A DNA stretch of 64,000 nt, from assembly GCF_965216895.1 (NCBI RefSeq), contig NZ_OZ244205.1, positions 3,596,001 to 3,660,000 on the forward strand. The letters run 5' to 3'. Positions 8,397 to 16,681 of this stretch are shown in pieces (position 1 is the stretch's first letter; each line of letters opens with the position of its first letter). Made by a program: the position numbers and the translations under genes. Under the pieces are notes generated by a model. That model had not been told where the DNA came from. It saw nothing but the letters and a program-made list of their open reading frames with translations, and ran no database searches. This DNA is from Nisaea sp965216895 (GTDB lineage: Bacteria > Pseudomonadota > Alphaproteobacteria > Thalassobaculales > Thalassobaculaceae).

Positions 8397-8909
8397 ATGA
8401 GTGCTAACGGCGAAGGTCAACTGGACAAGGTCGGCTGGCAGCTCCTCAGGGTGCTGCAGGAGGATGCGCGCCTGTCCTTCAGCGAACTCGGCCGCCGTGT
8501 CGGCCTGTCGTCTCCCGCCGTCGCCGAACGGGTGCGCCGGATGGAGGATCTCGGGATCATCAACGGCTACCGGACCATCGTGAACCCGGAGAAGCTGGGC
8601 TATCCGACCACCGCCTTCATCCATCTGAAGACCTCAGGCGAGCATTACAACAAGATCGCGACGGTCGCGCACACGCTGAGCGAGGTCCTCGAGTGCCATC
8701 ACGTGACCGGTCAGGACAGCTACATGATCAAGGTCATCGTCTCCTCGATGGTGCATCTGGAGCATGTCATCTCGCAGATGCGCAAATACGGCGAGACCAC
8801 GACCTCGATCGTTCTCTCCTCTCCGGTGAAGGGCAAGATGATCGCGGCGGGGCCGAGCGTCCGGATGGGGCCGGCGACACCGCCGATGTTCCTCGTCGAG
8901 AACGAGTAA
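8397..8909 (+). CDS. Lrp/AsnC family transcriptional regulator
   Basis: 170-residue regulator. The N-terminal helix-turn-helix reads LSFSELGRRVGLSSPAVAERVRRME, followed by the linker GIINGYRTIVNPEKLGYPTTAF and a C-terminal RAM/AsnC ligand-binding domain with HHVTGQDSYMIKVIVSS. The family senses amino acids and controls their metabolism or transport. ATG 8397 is used because the ribosome binding site GGGGAAGG sits 4 nt upstream and the family begins directly before the HTH; an upstream start at 8337 overlaps the -35 box. Ligand and targets unknown. Confidence 0.9.
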   Translation: MSANGEGQLDKVGWQLLRVLQEDARLSFSELGRRVGLSSPAVAERVRRMEDLGIINGYRTIVNPEKLGYPTTAFIHLKTSGEHYNKIATVAHTLSEVLECHHVTGQDSYMIKVIVSSMVHLEHVISQMRKYGETTTSIVLSSPVKGKMIAAGPSVRMGPATPPMFLVENE

Positions 8910-9033
8910 TCCCTGGCTGACACCCGGCGGAGCGTCCGCGGGTATCGCGGTTGCCTCCGCCATGCGTTGAAATCCGAGGTGTTCGGCCGATATGAAGGTG
9001 CATGAGCTAATTCATACCGGAGGAGGAATCGCG

Positions 9034-9228
9034 ATGCAGACGCAGACGACGAAAAACCGGCCGTCGGTTGTAGAACTTGACCGCGCACGCAGGTCGATCC
9101 GGACGAAAGGCAGAACCGGCCTCGACAAATTGCGGCTGGGTGGCAATAAAGCGGGCACCGCCGAGGCTGGCGCCACCACGGCGGAGATCTTCGACCGTGC
9201 CGTCAGAGGCTTTGAAAAGCGGGTCTGA
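9034..9228 (+). CDS. small basic hypothetical protein
   Basis: 64 residues, rich in Arg/Lys and Thr, starting MQTQTTKNRPSVVELD, with no recognised domain or membrane segment. The strong AGGAGGAA at 9020-9027 seven nt before ATG 9034 supports real translation; the in-frame ATG at 8992 lacks one. Function not recognised. Confidence 0.55.
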   Translation: MQTQTTKNRPSVVELDRARRSIRTKGRTGLDKLRLGGNKAGTAEAGATTAEIFDRAVRGFEKRV

Positions 9229-9253
9229 CCGTTCGAAAATCCCCTGAATCCCC

Positions 9254-9282
9254 TTGACGCGAAAAGGGGCCTCGCGTATATG
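9254..9282 (+). promoter_or_regulatory. sigma-70-type promoter of rpmB
   Basis: TTGACG (9254-9259), 17-nt spacer, TATATG (9277-9282), about 70 nt upstream of rpmB. Close to consensus, as expected for a ribosomal protein gene. Confidence 0.65.
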
Positions 9283-9350
9283 CCCTGCTTCCTCGTGCGG
9301 CCCCGGCTGCGCGAAATCCAATTCTATCGAGTTGACCGAGGATTAGAGAA

Positions 9351-9644
9351 ATGGCGCGTCGTTGCGAAATCACCGGTAAGGGTGTCCAGACCGGCAACAA
9401 TGTGAGCCACGCGAACAACAGGTCGCGCCGCCGGTTTCTTCCGAACCTGCAGCAGACTTCGCTGATGAGCGATGCGCTCGGCAAGATGGTCCGCCTGCGT
9501 CTGACCACGCATGCGATCCGCTCCATCGAGCATAATGGCGGTCTCGACCAGTATCTGATGAAAGCCAAGAATGCGCAGCTCGGCCTTGAGGCCCGTGCGC
9601 TGAAGCGGCGCATCGAGAAGGCCGCCGCCGCGAAAGCCGCCTAA
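9351..9644 (+). CDS. rpmB: 50S ribosomal protein L28
   Basis: 97-residue ribosomal large-subunit protein. Starts MARRCEITGKGVQTGNNVSH, followed by the NNRSRRRFLPNLQ segment and VRLRLTTHAIRSIEHNGGLD, all hallmarks of bacterial L28. Single-gene unit with its own promoter (9254-9282) and intrinsic terminator (9671-9697). Confidence 0.96.
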   Translation: MARRCEITGKGVQTGNNVSHANNRSRRRFLPNLQQTSLMSDALGKMVRLRLTTHAIRSIEHNGGLDQYLMKAKNAQLGLEARALKRRIEKAAAAKAA

Positions 9645-9670
9645 GGCTCTCACGCAAGGCCGGTTGCCGA

Positions 9671-9697
9671 AAACGCCCGCTTCCAGCGGGCGTTTTT
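9671..9697 (+). terminator. intrinsic terminator after rpmB
   Basis: An 11-bp stem, AAACGCCCGCT (9671-9681) with AGCGGGCGTTT (9685-9695), 3-nt loop and a short T-run. Runs of A on the left side mean it may also end transcription of the converging deacylase gene. Confidence 0.9.
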
Positions 9698-9728
9698 CAT
9701 TTGTGGAGGTGCCGCGGGTCGGAGACGG

Positions 9729-11009
9729 CTAGATCTTTTCCAGCCCGCACCAGTCGGCGATGAAGAGCGCCATCGCCGCGGTCACGCGCCGGACCGAAGG
9801 CAGGTTCACCCGTTCGTCGAAGCCGTGCACATTCTCCGCGATCGCCCCGTAAACATAGGCTGGCGTCCGGTTGTAGATCCCGTGGAAACGCGAGTCGGTA
9901 AGCGCGGTGGAGGCGCGGCGCCCCGCCGTGCTGGAAAACACCATCTCGTGACACCGGTCGAGCAGAGCTTCGCCGGGCGTGTCTTTCGGCAGTTCGTAGC
10001 CCGGCGAGAGAAAGCCCTGCCACTCGATCTCGGGTGGGTTGTTCGCGAGAAAGGTATGCGATCTGGAGGCTGTGGCGATGGTCTCGGTCAGCCGCTGCTG
10101 GATCGTCGCCGGATCGATCCCGGGATAGAGACCGACCCGGACCTCGAACGTGCACCATGCGGGCACACTGGAGGTCCAGTCCCCGCCCTTGATCTGCGAG
10201 ATCACCACATTGACCGGATGCGGATTGTCGGCAAAGGCCGGGTGCTTGTTTTCCGGCAGGTTGAATTCTTCCTCAAGCGCGTGGAGAGCCTCCCAGAGCG
10301 GCACGCAGGCCTCGATCGCGTTCTGCCCGCTGCCGGCATGGGCGACATGCACTGGGATGCCGGCGACCTTCACCCGCATCCAGACGACGCCGACTTGCGC
10401 CGAGGTCAGGCGCTCTCCGGTCGGCTCCGGGATCAGGACCGCGTCCGCCTTGTAGCCGCGCACCAGGGTCGAGAGCGCGCCGTTGCCGGTGCATTCCTCC
10501 TCGATCACGGACTCGAAATGGACGGGCGCAGCCGGCCGGTAGCCCGCGCGCCTCAGGCCTTCAAGCGCATAGAGCGCACTTACCGTTCCGGTCTTCATGT
10601 CGCCGGCACCGCGGCCATACATCCAGTCACCGTCGATCTCTCCGCCGAACGGCAGGCGCGTCCACATCTTTTCCGGACCGACCGGCACCACGTCGACATG
10701 GCCGTTCAGTATCAGCGAGCGGCCCCTGGGATTTTCCGGCCGCCAGGAGGCGACGACGGTGTAGGCATTCTCGTAGGAGACGTCGACCGGCGAGAACCCC
10801 GGATGTTTCGCAATCTCGTCCGGGTCGATGCGCCACATGTCGACGGCATAGCCGAAGTCCCGTGCCGCGCGGGCCATCAGGTCCTGTGCGGTGGCCTCCT
10901 GGCCGCGTGTGGAGGGGCAGCGCACCAGTTCCTGGCTCAATTGAAGCTGTTCCTCGAACCCCTCGTCGACGGCGCGCATGATCTCGGCGGCGACAGTCTG
11001 TTCCGGCAT
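9729..11009 (-). CDS. ArgE/DapE-family M20 deacylase
   Basis: Zinc metallopeptidase-family enzyme of 426 residues that hydrolyses an N-acyl or amide bond. Visible marks: the LILNGHVDVVPVG metal motif, GRGAGDMKTGTVSAL with the bridging aspartate, the ESVIEEECTGNGAL glutamate pair, PEPTGERL and the late dimerisation domain. Resembles the ArgE/DapE-related (TIGR01910-like) deacylases; the acyl substrate cannot be read. ATG 11009 follows GAGGAGATT; the open frame extends further upstream without a site. Not linked to arginine or lysine genes here. Confidence 0.85.
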   Translation of the reverse strand: MPEQTVAAEIMRAVDEGFEEQLQLSQELVRCPSTRGQEATAQDLMARAARDFGYAVDMWRIDPDEIAKHPGFSPVDVSYENAYTVVASWRPENPRGRSLILNGHVDVVPVGPEKMWTRLPFGGEIDGDWMYGRGAGDMKTGTVSALYALEGLRRAGYRPAAPVHFESVIEEECTGNGALSTLVRGYKADAVLIPEPTGERLTSAQVGVVWMRVKVAGIPVHVAHAGSGQNAIEACVPLWEALHALEEEFNLPENKHPAFADNPHPVNVVISQIKGGDWTSSVPAWCTFEVRVGLYPGIDPATIQQRLTETIATASRSHTFLANNPPEIEWQGFLSPGYELPKDTPGEALLDRCHEMVFSSTAGRRASTALTDSRFHGIYNRTPAYVYGAIAENVHGFDERVNLPSVRRVTAAMALFIADWCGLEKI

Positions 11010-11138
11010 TGGAATCTCCTCTACTTTGCCCGCGAAAGTATCGGCCCCCGTCCGGGTGGACGGCAACACGCAGGAGAGTGGAGCTTTGGCGTTTCTATAT
11101 GCCCGAATTTGAAAGGATTGCGCCTGCCGGTTGTCCGT

Positions 11139-12689
11139 TCAGCCCGCGAGTTCGTACAACTCGACGAGACGGTGGATCTTTTGTTCCATCTGGTTTTCCG
11201 CAACGAAACGGGCCACGTTCCGGCGCATTCCGGCACGGTCCGCCTCGCGGAGTTTCTGCGGCAAGGTGTCGAGCTCTTTCGAGGAAACGGCGATCCCCAT
11301 CCCGTTGCCCACTATGATCGAGGACGCGTATTCGTACTCTGAGTTGATCAGTACGGGTAGGCCGGCCTCCAGATAGTGGAACAGCTTTGTGCCGACGCCG
11401 CCTTTGTAGAGTTCGTGGCGGCAGAAGCTGTTCTCGATGTTCAGGTCGTTGACGATCAGTCCGAAATCGTATCCGGCGATCCCGGCCGCAAGCTCGCTCG
11501 GCGGCAATGTCGGCTCGATTTTGAAGCGCGGATAACGCTCCTGGAGATACTCGATGAATTCGAACCCAGGAATATTCGCCTGCCCGTGAGGCGTGTAGTA
11601 GATCGAGACATCGATCCCGGCCTGCAACAGCGGTTCCCAGGCTTCCGCGGATCCCCAGTTCGGATAGAATCCAGGCGGATGACGGTCATTGCGCGGGACG
11701 ATATTGCCGATATAGACGCAGCGGATCTGATCGGGCGATTCCGATTTTGAAGGCCTGCTCTGTATCAGATGGGAAAGCGGGTATTGCTGGATCTCGGCTT
11801 GAGGCGGCACGCGTCCGTATTGCTTGCCATGCTCCGCAATCAGATCCGTCGGAAATCTGTGAACGATCCCGTCGCTTTTCTGGAAAATCTCTCGCTCGCA
11901 GTCCAGTTCGAGATCGACCGCCTGGGGCGACCAGTTTGTGTAGTAGGCTTCGCGCGTACTGACGATTCCCGTGATGTCGTAAAACTCGCAAATCACCTTG
12001 GCCTTGCGTTTGCGCTCCAGGACGAAGCGGGCCATCACGTATTCCCACATCCGGCACTGAACGTGAAACACGTCGGGATCGAGATGCCGCAGGACGATGT
12101 CGAGTGTGACGTAGTTGTCGCAGCCGTGAAAGACGTGATCGAACGCTCCGGAATAGGAGGCGATCTTGTCGTCCGCGATCGGCTCGAGGCAGACGAGAAA
12201 GGTTCGGAAACCCTGTCGTTTGAGCGCCCACGCCTCGCGCCAGATGACGTTGTAGCAGGTGCCTGCGACCATGACGACCGTACCTCGGGTCCCCGCCACC
12301 GATCTGGCGGCACTGACGACCGTCGCAAAGGCCGCAGCCGCATTCTCGTTCACGTCCCGGTACAATCGGGCGAAATACCGCTCCATGAAAGGCTGACCGA
12401 CCGTGCCTCCGAGCCTGGCAATGTTCTCGTTCAGGAAGTCGAGGCGGGCCTGGTCCCTTGTTTCTTCGGGAGCGTTCGGCAGTTTCTCGACAGCGGCGAC
12501 GAGTTCGTTGTCCTCGAGCAATTCCGAGGCGATGGCGGCGAAGGCTCTGATCCCCGGGTCCGACATGAGCGTGTTGCGGAAATGTGCGTCGAGATACTTG
12601 AGCGTCATCGCAAGGCTCGATGACGTGGTCGGCGGTGTTCTCATCGGGAGCCGGGTCACCAGACGATACAGGTCTTCGGCGGTCTCCAT
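11139..12689 (-). CDS. GT-B-type glycosyltransferase-like protein
   Basis: 516 residues. An N-terminal helical region of about 125 residues without a recognised domain precedes a GT-B-like fold: TVVMVAGTCYNVIWREAWALKRQGF, then DPDVFHVQCRMW, and the C-terminal nucleotide-sugar region with CVYIGNIVPRND, GYDFGLIVNDL, GGVGTKLFHYLEAGLPVLIN. The last stretch matches the E-x7-E-type sugar-nucleotide region of GT4-like enzymes. Start ATG follows GGAGCG. No polysaccharide genes neighbour it, so its acceptor is unknown. Confidence 0.65.
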   Translation of the reverse strand: METAEDLYRLVTRLPMRTPPTTSSSLAMTLKYLDAHFRNTLMSDPGIRAFAAIASELLEDNELVAAVEKLPNAPEETRDQARLDFLNENIARLGGTVGQPFMERYFARLYRDVNENAAAAFATVVSAARSVAGTRGTVVMVAGTCYNVIWREAWALKRQGFRTFLVCLEPIADDKIASYSGAFDHVFHGCDNYVTLDIVLRHLDPDVFHVQCRMWEYVMARFVLERKRKAKVICEFYDITGIVSTREAYYTNWSPQAVDLELDCEREIFQKSDGIVHRFPTDLIAEHGKQYGRVPPQAEIQQYPLSHLIQSRPSKSESPDQIRCVYIGNIVPRNDRHPPGFYPNWGSAEAWEPLLQAGIDVSIYYTPHGQANIPGFEFIEYLQERYPRFKIEPTLPPSELAAGIAGYDFGLIVNDLNIENSFCRHELYKGGVGTKLFHYLEAGLPVLINSEYEYASSIIVGNGMGIAVSSKELDTLPQKLREADRAGMRRNVARFVAENQMEQKIHRLVELYELAG

Positions 12690-12828
12690 ACGAACGCTCC
12701 TATACGGGGAGGCTGGCCCGCGGATTATGCGGCGTGCGAATCAACTAAGCGTGCGACGATACTTTGTGCCGATCGCGACCGTAAACAAAGGTTTGGCTCA
12801 CTGAGGGCGGACATCGGACCCAGAGCCG

Positions 12829-13893
12829 CTACGCTTTCCGTTTCCCGCTTGTTTCGAACAGCACCCAGACCGCGGCCGCAAAGGTCAGCGCCGCGCCGCC
12901 CTGATGGGCCGCTCCGAGCGACACCGGTACCTGGGCGAGCAGGGTGGATATCCCGAGCGCGACCTGGATCGCGGTCATGCCGGCAAGCGCGTGAACGGCG
13001 AGCCGGGTCCGGGGCGCAAGACCGTTGGACCGCATTGCCCGCACCAGGAGCCAGACGATCGCGACGAAGGTCACGATGGCGATCACGCGGTGATTGAATT
13101 GTACCGTCGCGGGGTTCTCGAAGACGTTGACCCAGAACGGTTCGGCGAAGGCATAGTCAGGCGGGACGATATGCCCGTTCATGAGCGGGAAGGTGTTGTA
13201 GATCAGACCCGCATCGAGCCCGGCGACGAACGCGCCGGCGACGACCGTGAGCGCAATCAGATGAAGCACCGCGACGGCATGGCGCCTGAGGTGCCGGTCC
13301 CGTTCGCCGGGGAGGCGCTGCAGGCCGAGCACGGTCCAGAGCAATGCGCCGAGAATGAGGAAGGCGACGCCGAGATGGATTGCAAGCCGGTACTGGCTGA
13401 CGGCCGGATTGTCGACCAGGCCGCTCTTTACCATCCACCAGCCGATCACGCCCTGTAGCGCACCGAGCAGGAACAGAAGGCCGAGACGAGGATAGAGCGC
13501 CCGGCGGATCCTGCCGGCAAGCGCGAGCACCAGGAAGGGCAGGGCGAAGGCGACGCCGATCAGCCGGCCCCAGACCCGGTGCAGGTATTCCCAGAAGAAG
13601 ATCTGCTTGAAGTCATCGATGGTCATCCAGGAGTTGACCTTCTGGAATTCCGGCGTGTCCTGGTACAGCGAGAAGACCCGGTACCATTCCGGCTCGCTCA
13701 AAGGCGGGATCCAGCCAATGAAGGGGCGCCATTCCGCCATCGAGAGACCGGACCCGGTGAGCCGCGTGATGCCGCCGATGACGATCATCAGGAACACCAT
13801 GACGGCAACCCCGGAGAGCCAGTAGGCGACGGGCCGGTCGGTTGCGGCATGCTCCGGCAGGGCCGGGCTGTAGGACGGGCTGGACGGATTCAC
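12829..13893 (-). CDS. ctaA: heme A synthase (COX15/CtaA)
   Basis: Membrane enzyme that oxidises the C8 methyl of heme O to heme A for cytochrome aa3-type oxidases. 354 residues with about eight membrane helices. Motifs: GGITRLTGSGLSMAEWRP, FWEYLHRVWGRLIG with a heme-ligand histidine, RLAIHLGVAF, FVAGLDAGLIYNTFPLM, FNHRVIA and LGAAHQGGAALT, fitting the alphaproteobacterial/mitochondrial COX15 type. GTG start with GGAGAG upstream. No other cytochrome oxidase genes are in view. Confidence 0.93.
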   Translation of the reverse strand: MNPSSPSYSPALPEHAATDRPVAYWLSGVAVMVFLMIVIGGITRLTGSGLSMAEWRPFIGWIPPLSEPEWYRVFSLYQDTPEFQKVNSWMTIDDFKQIFFWEYLHRVWGRLIGVAFALPFLVLALAGRIRRALYPRLGLLFLLGALQGVIGWWMVKSGLVDNPAVSQYRLAIHLGVAFLILGALLWTVLGLQRLPGERDRHLRRHAVAVLHLIALTVVAGAFVAGLDAGLIYNTFPLMNGHIVPPDYAFAEPFWVNVFENPATVQFNHRVIAIVTFVAIVWLLVRAMRSNGLAPRTRLAVHALAGMTAIQVALGISTLLAQVPVSLGAAHQGGAALTFAAAVWVLFETSGKRKA

Positions 13894-13935
13894 GCCACTC
13901 TCCGGTTGGATAAAACGACCGGCGGAATGTGGCGT

Positions 13936-13975
13936 CGGGTGCGGCCGAGGTCAAATGGATGCAATGCCGCACCCG
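13936..13975. repeat. 10-bp inverted repeat between usg and ctaA
   Basis: CGGGTGCGGC (13936-13945) pairs with GCCGCACCCG (13966-13975) across a 20-nt loop, in the 93-nt gap between the usg stop and the ctaA start. No T-run on the minus-strand side, so termination is doubtful; it may shape the mRNA between the two genes. Confidence 0.5.
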
Positions 13976-13986
13976 GACGGACCCTG

Positions 13987-14250
13987 TCAGTGGAGCCGGA
14001 ATTCGATGTCCGCTGCGTTGAAGGTGGCGGTCCCGGTGAGGGAGCCGGCGCAGATCTGTATCGAATGGATCTGCGCCTCGATATTCAGCCGCCAGTGATC
14101 GAGGAACCGTCTCAGGCGGGGGAGTTTCGGAACGACATCGTGTGTCTGCCAGACGAAGCTCTGTAGAAGATCCGGATGATCCGGCATGCGGTAGAGAATC
14201 TCCGCGGTGGTCACGCGGCGCTCGAAAAGGACGACTGGCTCAATCGACAT
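13987..14250 (-). CDS. usg: Usg family protein
   Basis: 87-residue protein matching the alphaproteobacterial Usg family: TTAEILYRMPDHPDLLQSFVWQ, then VPKLPRLRRFLDHW and an ending that keeps IHSIQICAG. The family was named for its position beside trp genes in some species; its function is unknown. ATG 14250 is chosen for the GGAG about nine nt upstream. Oriented the same way as ctaA. Confidence 0.8.
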   Translation of the reverse strand: MSIEPVVLFERRVTTAEILYRMPDHPDLLQSFVWQTHDVVPKLPRLRRFLDHWRLNIEAQIHSIQICAGSLTGTATFNAADIEFRLH

Positions 14251-14503
14251 GCATGAACTCCATCTATTGTGACTACGGAAATGTTGATGTAAGACACCGC
14301 TGTTCCGCAATAAATAAATGGAATCAATATTTTAGCAGCAGAATGGATTGGCTGCTGCCAAGAACGTTTCACCTGGCCGGCTCAGGAAACCGTTTGCAAT
14401 TCGGCGGGAAGACACCATCTGCCGGACATCCGCTGTTCGTTTCCCGCCACGTCTCCCCGGCAATGTTCCGGCAAAAAATTTTTCGGACTCGTTTGCCAAT
14501 TCC
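14251..14503. other. non-coding stretch between usg and the groES promoter
   Basis: About 250 nt, relatively AT-rich (for example 14296-14340), between the divergent usg and groES. No convincing ORF, tRNA or strong hairpin is seen. It should hold the usg promoter, but no clear -35/-10 pair could be identified. Confidence 0.4.
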
Positions 14504-14532
14504 TTGACAGCCGTACCGCGCTTCCCTACATC
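14504..14532 (+). promoter_or_regulatory. sigma-70-type promoter of groES-groEL
   Basis: TTGACA (14504-14509), exact consensus, a 17-nt spacer, then TACATC (14527-14532). The CIRCE operator begins two nt later, so HrcA bound there would cover the start site. Confidence 0.8.
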
Positions 14533-14533
14533 G

Positions 14534-14560
14534 TCAGCACTCGCCGTTGGTGAGTGCTAA
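14534..14560 (+). promoter_or_regulatory. CIRCE element (HrcA operator)
   Basis: TCAGCACTC, nine nt, GAGTGCTAA: the CIRCE inverted repeat (TTAGCACTC-N9-GAGTGCTAA) with one mismatch in the left arm. It indicates HrcA repression of groES-groEL, relieved on heat shock. hrcA itself is not in the window. Confidence 0.9.
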
Positions 14561-14630
14561 TAAATAGGTTCGCCACGGCGAGCGCTCAGTTAGAAAACGT
14601 CACACAGACGAGTTTTTCGGAGGTTATGGC

Positions 14631-14921
14631 ATGAAGTTCAGGCCATTGCATGACCGGGTTGTTGTCCGTCGCACTGAAGGCGAGGAAAAGACAGCCGGGG
14701 GCATCATTATTCCCGATTCCGCCAAGGAAAAGCCGATGCAGGGCGAGGTTGTCGCTGTTGGCTCCGGCGCGCGCGACGAGGCCGGCAAGGTCCAGCCGCT
14801 CGACGTCAAGGCCGGCGACAAGGTGCTGTTCGGCAAATGGTCGGGCACCGAAGTCAAGATCAACGGTGAAGAACTGCTGATCATGAAAGAGTCCGACATC
14901 ATGGGCGTTCTGGAATCCTAA
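14631..14921 (+). CDS. groES: co-chaperonin GroES
   Basis: 96-residue lid of the GroEL chaperonin. Starts MKFRPLHDRVVVRR, has the mobile loop EEKTAGGIIIPDSAKEKP, then GDKVLFGKWSGTEVKINGEE and ILMKESDIMGVLE-like ending. Preceded by GGAGG. First gene of the operon under a consensus promoter with a CIRCE operator; groEL follows after 17 nt. Confidence 0.98.
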   Translation: MKFRPLHDRVVVRRTEGEEKTAGGIIIPDSAKEKPMQGEVVAVGSGARDEAGKVQPLDVKAGDKVLFGKWSGTEVKINGEELLIMKESDIMGVLES

Positions 14922-14938
14922 GAAAGGACTGATCCATC

Positions 14939-16591
14939 ATGGCTGCTAAAGACGTCAAATTCGGCACCGATGCACGTACCCGACTCCTCAATGGCGTCGA
15001 CGTGCTCGCGGATGCCGTCAAGGTTACCCTGGGCCCGAAAGGCCGCAACGTTGTTCTCGACAAGTCCTTCGGTGCCCCGCGCATCTCCAAGGACGGCGTG
15101 ACCGTTGCCAAGGAAATCGAACTTTCCGACAAGTTCGAGAACATGGGCGCACAGATGGTGCGCGAGGTTGCTTCCAAGGCGAACGACATCGCCGGTGATG
15201 GGACCACCACTGCCACGGTTCTGGCTCAGGCCATCGTGCGCGAAGGCTCCAAGGCCGTCGCCGCGGGCATGAACCCGATGGACCTGAAGCGCGGCATCGA
15301 CATGGCCATCGAGGCCGTCGTCGCCGACATCCAGAAGCGCGCCAAGAAGATCTCGACCTCCGGCGAGGTTGCTCAGGTCGGCACCATCTCCGCCAACGGC
15401 GAAGCCGAAATCGGCGAAATGATCGCCAAGGCGATGGAGAAGGTCGGCAACGAGGGCGTGATCACGGTCGAGGAAGCCAAGTCCCTGCACACCGAACTCG
15501 ACGTCGTCGAGGGCATGCAGTTCGACCGCGGCTATCTCTCGCCGTACTTCGTCACCAACGCCGACAAGATGACCTGCGAGCTGGAAAGCCCGTACATCCT
15601 CTTGCACGAGAAGAAGCTCTCCAACCTGCAGGCGATGCTGCCGGTTCTCGAGCAGGTCGTGCAGTCCGGCAAGCCGCTCCTCATCATTGCTGAAGACGTC
15701 GAAGGCGAAGCGCTCGCCACCCTCGTCGTCAACAAGCTGCGTGGCGGCCTGAAGGTTGCTGCCGTCAAGGCTCCGGGCTTCGGCGATCGCCGCAAGGCCA
15801 TGCTGGAAGACATCGCCATCCTGACCGGTGGCACCGTCGTCAGCGAAGACCTCGGCATCCAGCTCGAGAACGTCACCGTCGACATGCTCGGCACCGCCAA
15901 GCGCGTCCAGATCTCCAAGGACGAGACCACGGTCGTCGACGGCGCCGGCAAGAAGAAGGACATCGAGGCCCGCTGCAACCAGATCCGGGCGCAGATCGAG
16001 GAAACCTCCTCCGACTACGACCGTGAGAAGCTCCAGGAGCGTCTCGCGAAGCTGGCTGGCGGCGTCGCGGTGATCCGCGTCGGCGGCGCCACCGAGGTCG
16101 AGGTGAAGGAACGCAAGGATCGCGTCGACGACGCGATGCACGCGACCCGCGCCGCGGTCGAGGAAGGCATCGTTCCGGGCGGGGGTACCGCTCTGCTCTA
16201 CGCCGTTCCGGCGCTTGCGAAGCTCAAGCCGGGCAACGAAGACCAGAAGATCGGCATCAACATCGTGCGCAAGGCCATCCAGGTCCCGGCGCGCCAGATC
16301 GCCGAGAATGCCGGTGAAGACGGTTCCGTCATCGTTGGCAAGATGCTGGAGTCCAAGGACAGCGACTGGGGCTTCGACGCCCAGAAGGGCGAGTTCGGTA
16401 ACCTGGTGAAAGCCGGCATTATCGACCCGGCCAAGGTCGTCCGTTCCGCGCTGCAGAACGCCGGCTCCGTTGCCGGTCTGCTGATCACGACCGAAGCCAT
16501 GGTCGCCGAGAAGCCGGAACCGAAGGGTGCCGCCGCTGGTGGTGGCATGCCGGGTGGCGGCATGCCGGACATGGGTGGCATGGGCTTCTAA
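14939..16591 (+). CDS. groEL: chaperonin GroEL
   Basis: 550-residue 60-kDa chaperonin subunit that refolds proteins in an ATP-dependent double ring with GroES. Shows VTLGPKGRNVVLDKSFGAP, the ATP-binding DGTTTATVLAQAI, the apical-domain EGMQFDRGYLSPYF, GGVAVIRVGGATEVEVKERKDR, and the GGM-rich tail GGGMPGGGMPDMGGMGF. Full length, with an intrinsic terminator directly after. Confidence 0.99.
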   Translation: MAAKDVKFGTDARTRLLNGVDVLADAVKVTLGPKGRNVVLDKSFGAPRISKDGVTVAKEIELSDKFENMGAQMVREVASKANDIAGDGTTTATVLAQAIVREGSKAVAAGMNPMDLKRGIDMAIEAVVADIQKRAKKISTSGEVAQVGTISANGEAEIGEMIAKAMEKVGNEGVITVEEAKSLHTELDVVEGMQFDRGYLSPYFVTNADKMTCELESPYILLHEKKLSNLQAMLPVLEQVVQSGKPLLIIAEDVEGEALATLVVNKLRGGLKVAAVKAPGFGDRRKAMLEDIAILTGGTVVSEDLGIQLENVTVDMLGTAKRVQISKDETTVVDGAGKKKDIEARCNQIRAQIEETSSDYDREKLQERLAKLAGGVAVIRVGGATEVEVKERKDRVDDAMHATRAAVEEGIVPGGGTALLYAVPALAKLKPGNEDQKIGINIVRKAIQVPARQIAENAGEDGSVIVGKMLESKDSDWGFDAQKGEFGNLVKAGIIDPAKVVRSALQNAGSVAGLLITTEAMVAEKPEPKGAAAGGGMPGGGMPDMGGMGF

Positions 16592-16618
16592 GCCAGCTTT
16601 CCAGGCAAGATCTAAGAG

Positions 16619-16651
16619 AAACCCTCCAGGGCGTGCCCTGGAGGGTTTTTC
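16619..16651 (+). terminator. intrinsic terminator after groEL
   Basis: ACCCTCCAGGG (16621-16631) pairs with CCCTGGAGGGT (16636-16646) around a CGTG loop, followed by TTTT. Ends the groES-groEL transcript. Confidence 0.9.
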
Positions 16652-16681
16652 TTTGGCCGCCATCCGGAACGGCGCGGGTGT

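Noticed and set aside
9825..11342. A 505-codon plus-strand open frame
   Set aside because: Antisense to the M20 deacylase, whose metal motifs are intact.
14918..16663. A 581-codon open frame on the minus strand across groEL
   Set aside because: Antisense shadow of groEL caused by high-GC codon bias; composition is unlike a protein and groEL is certain.
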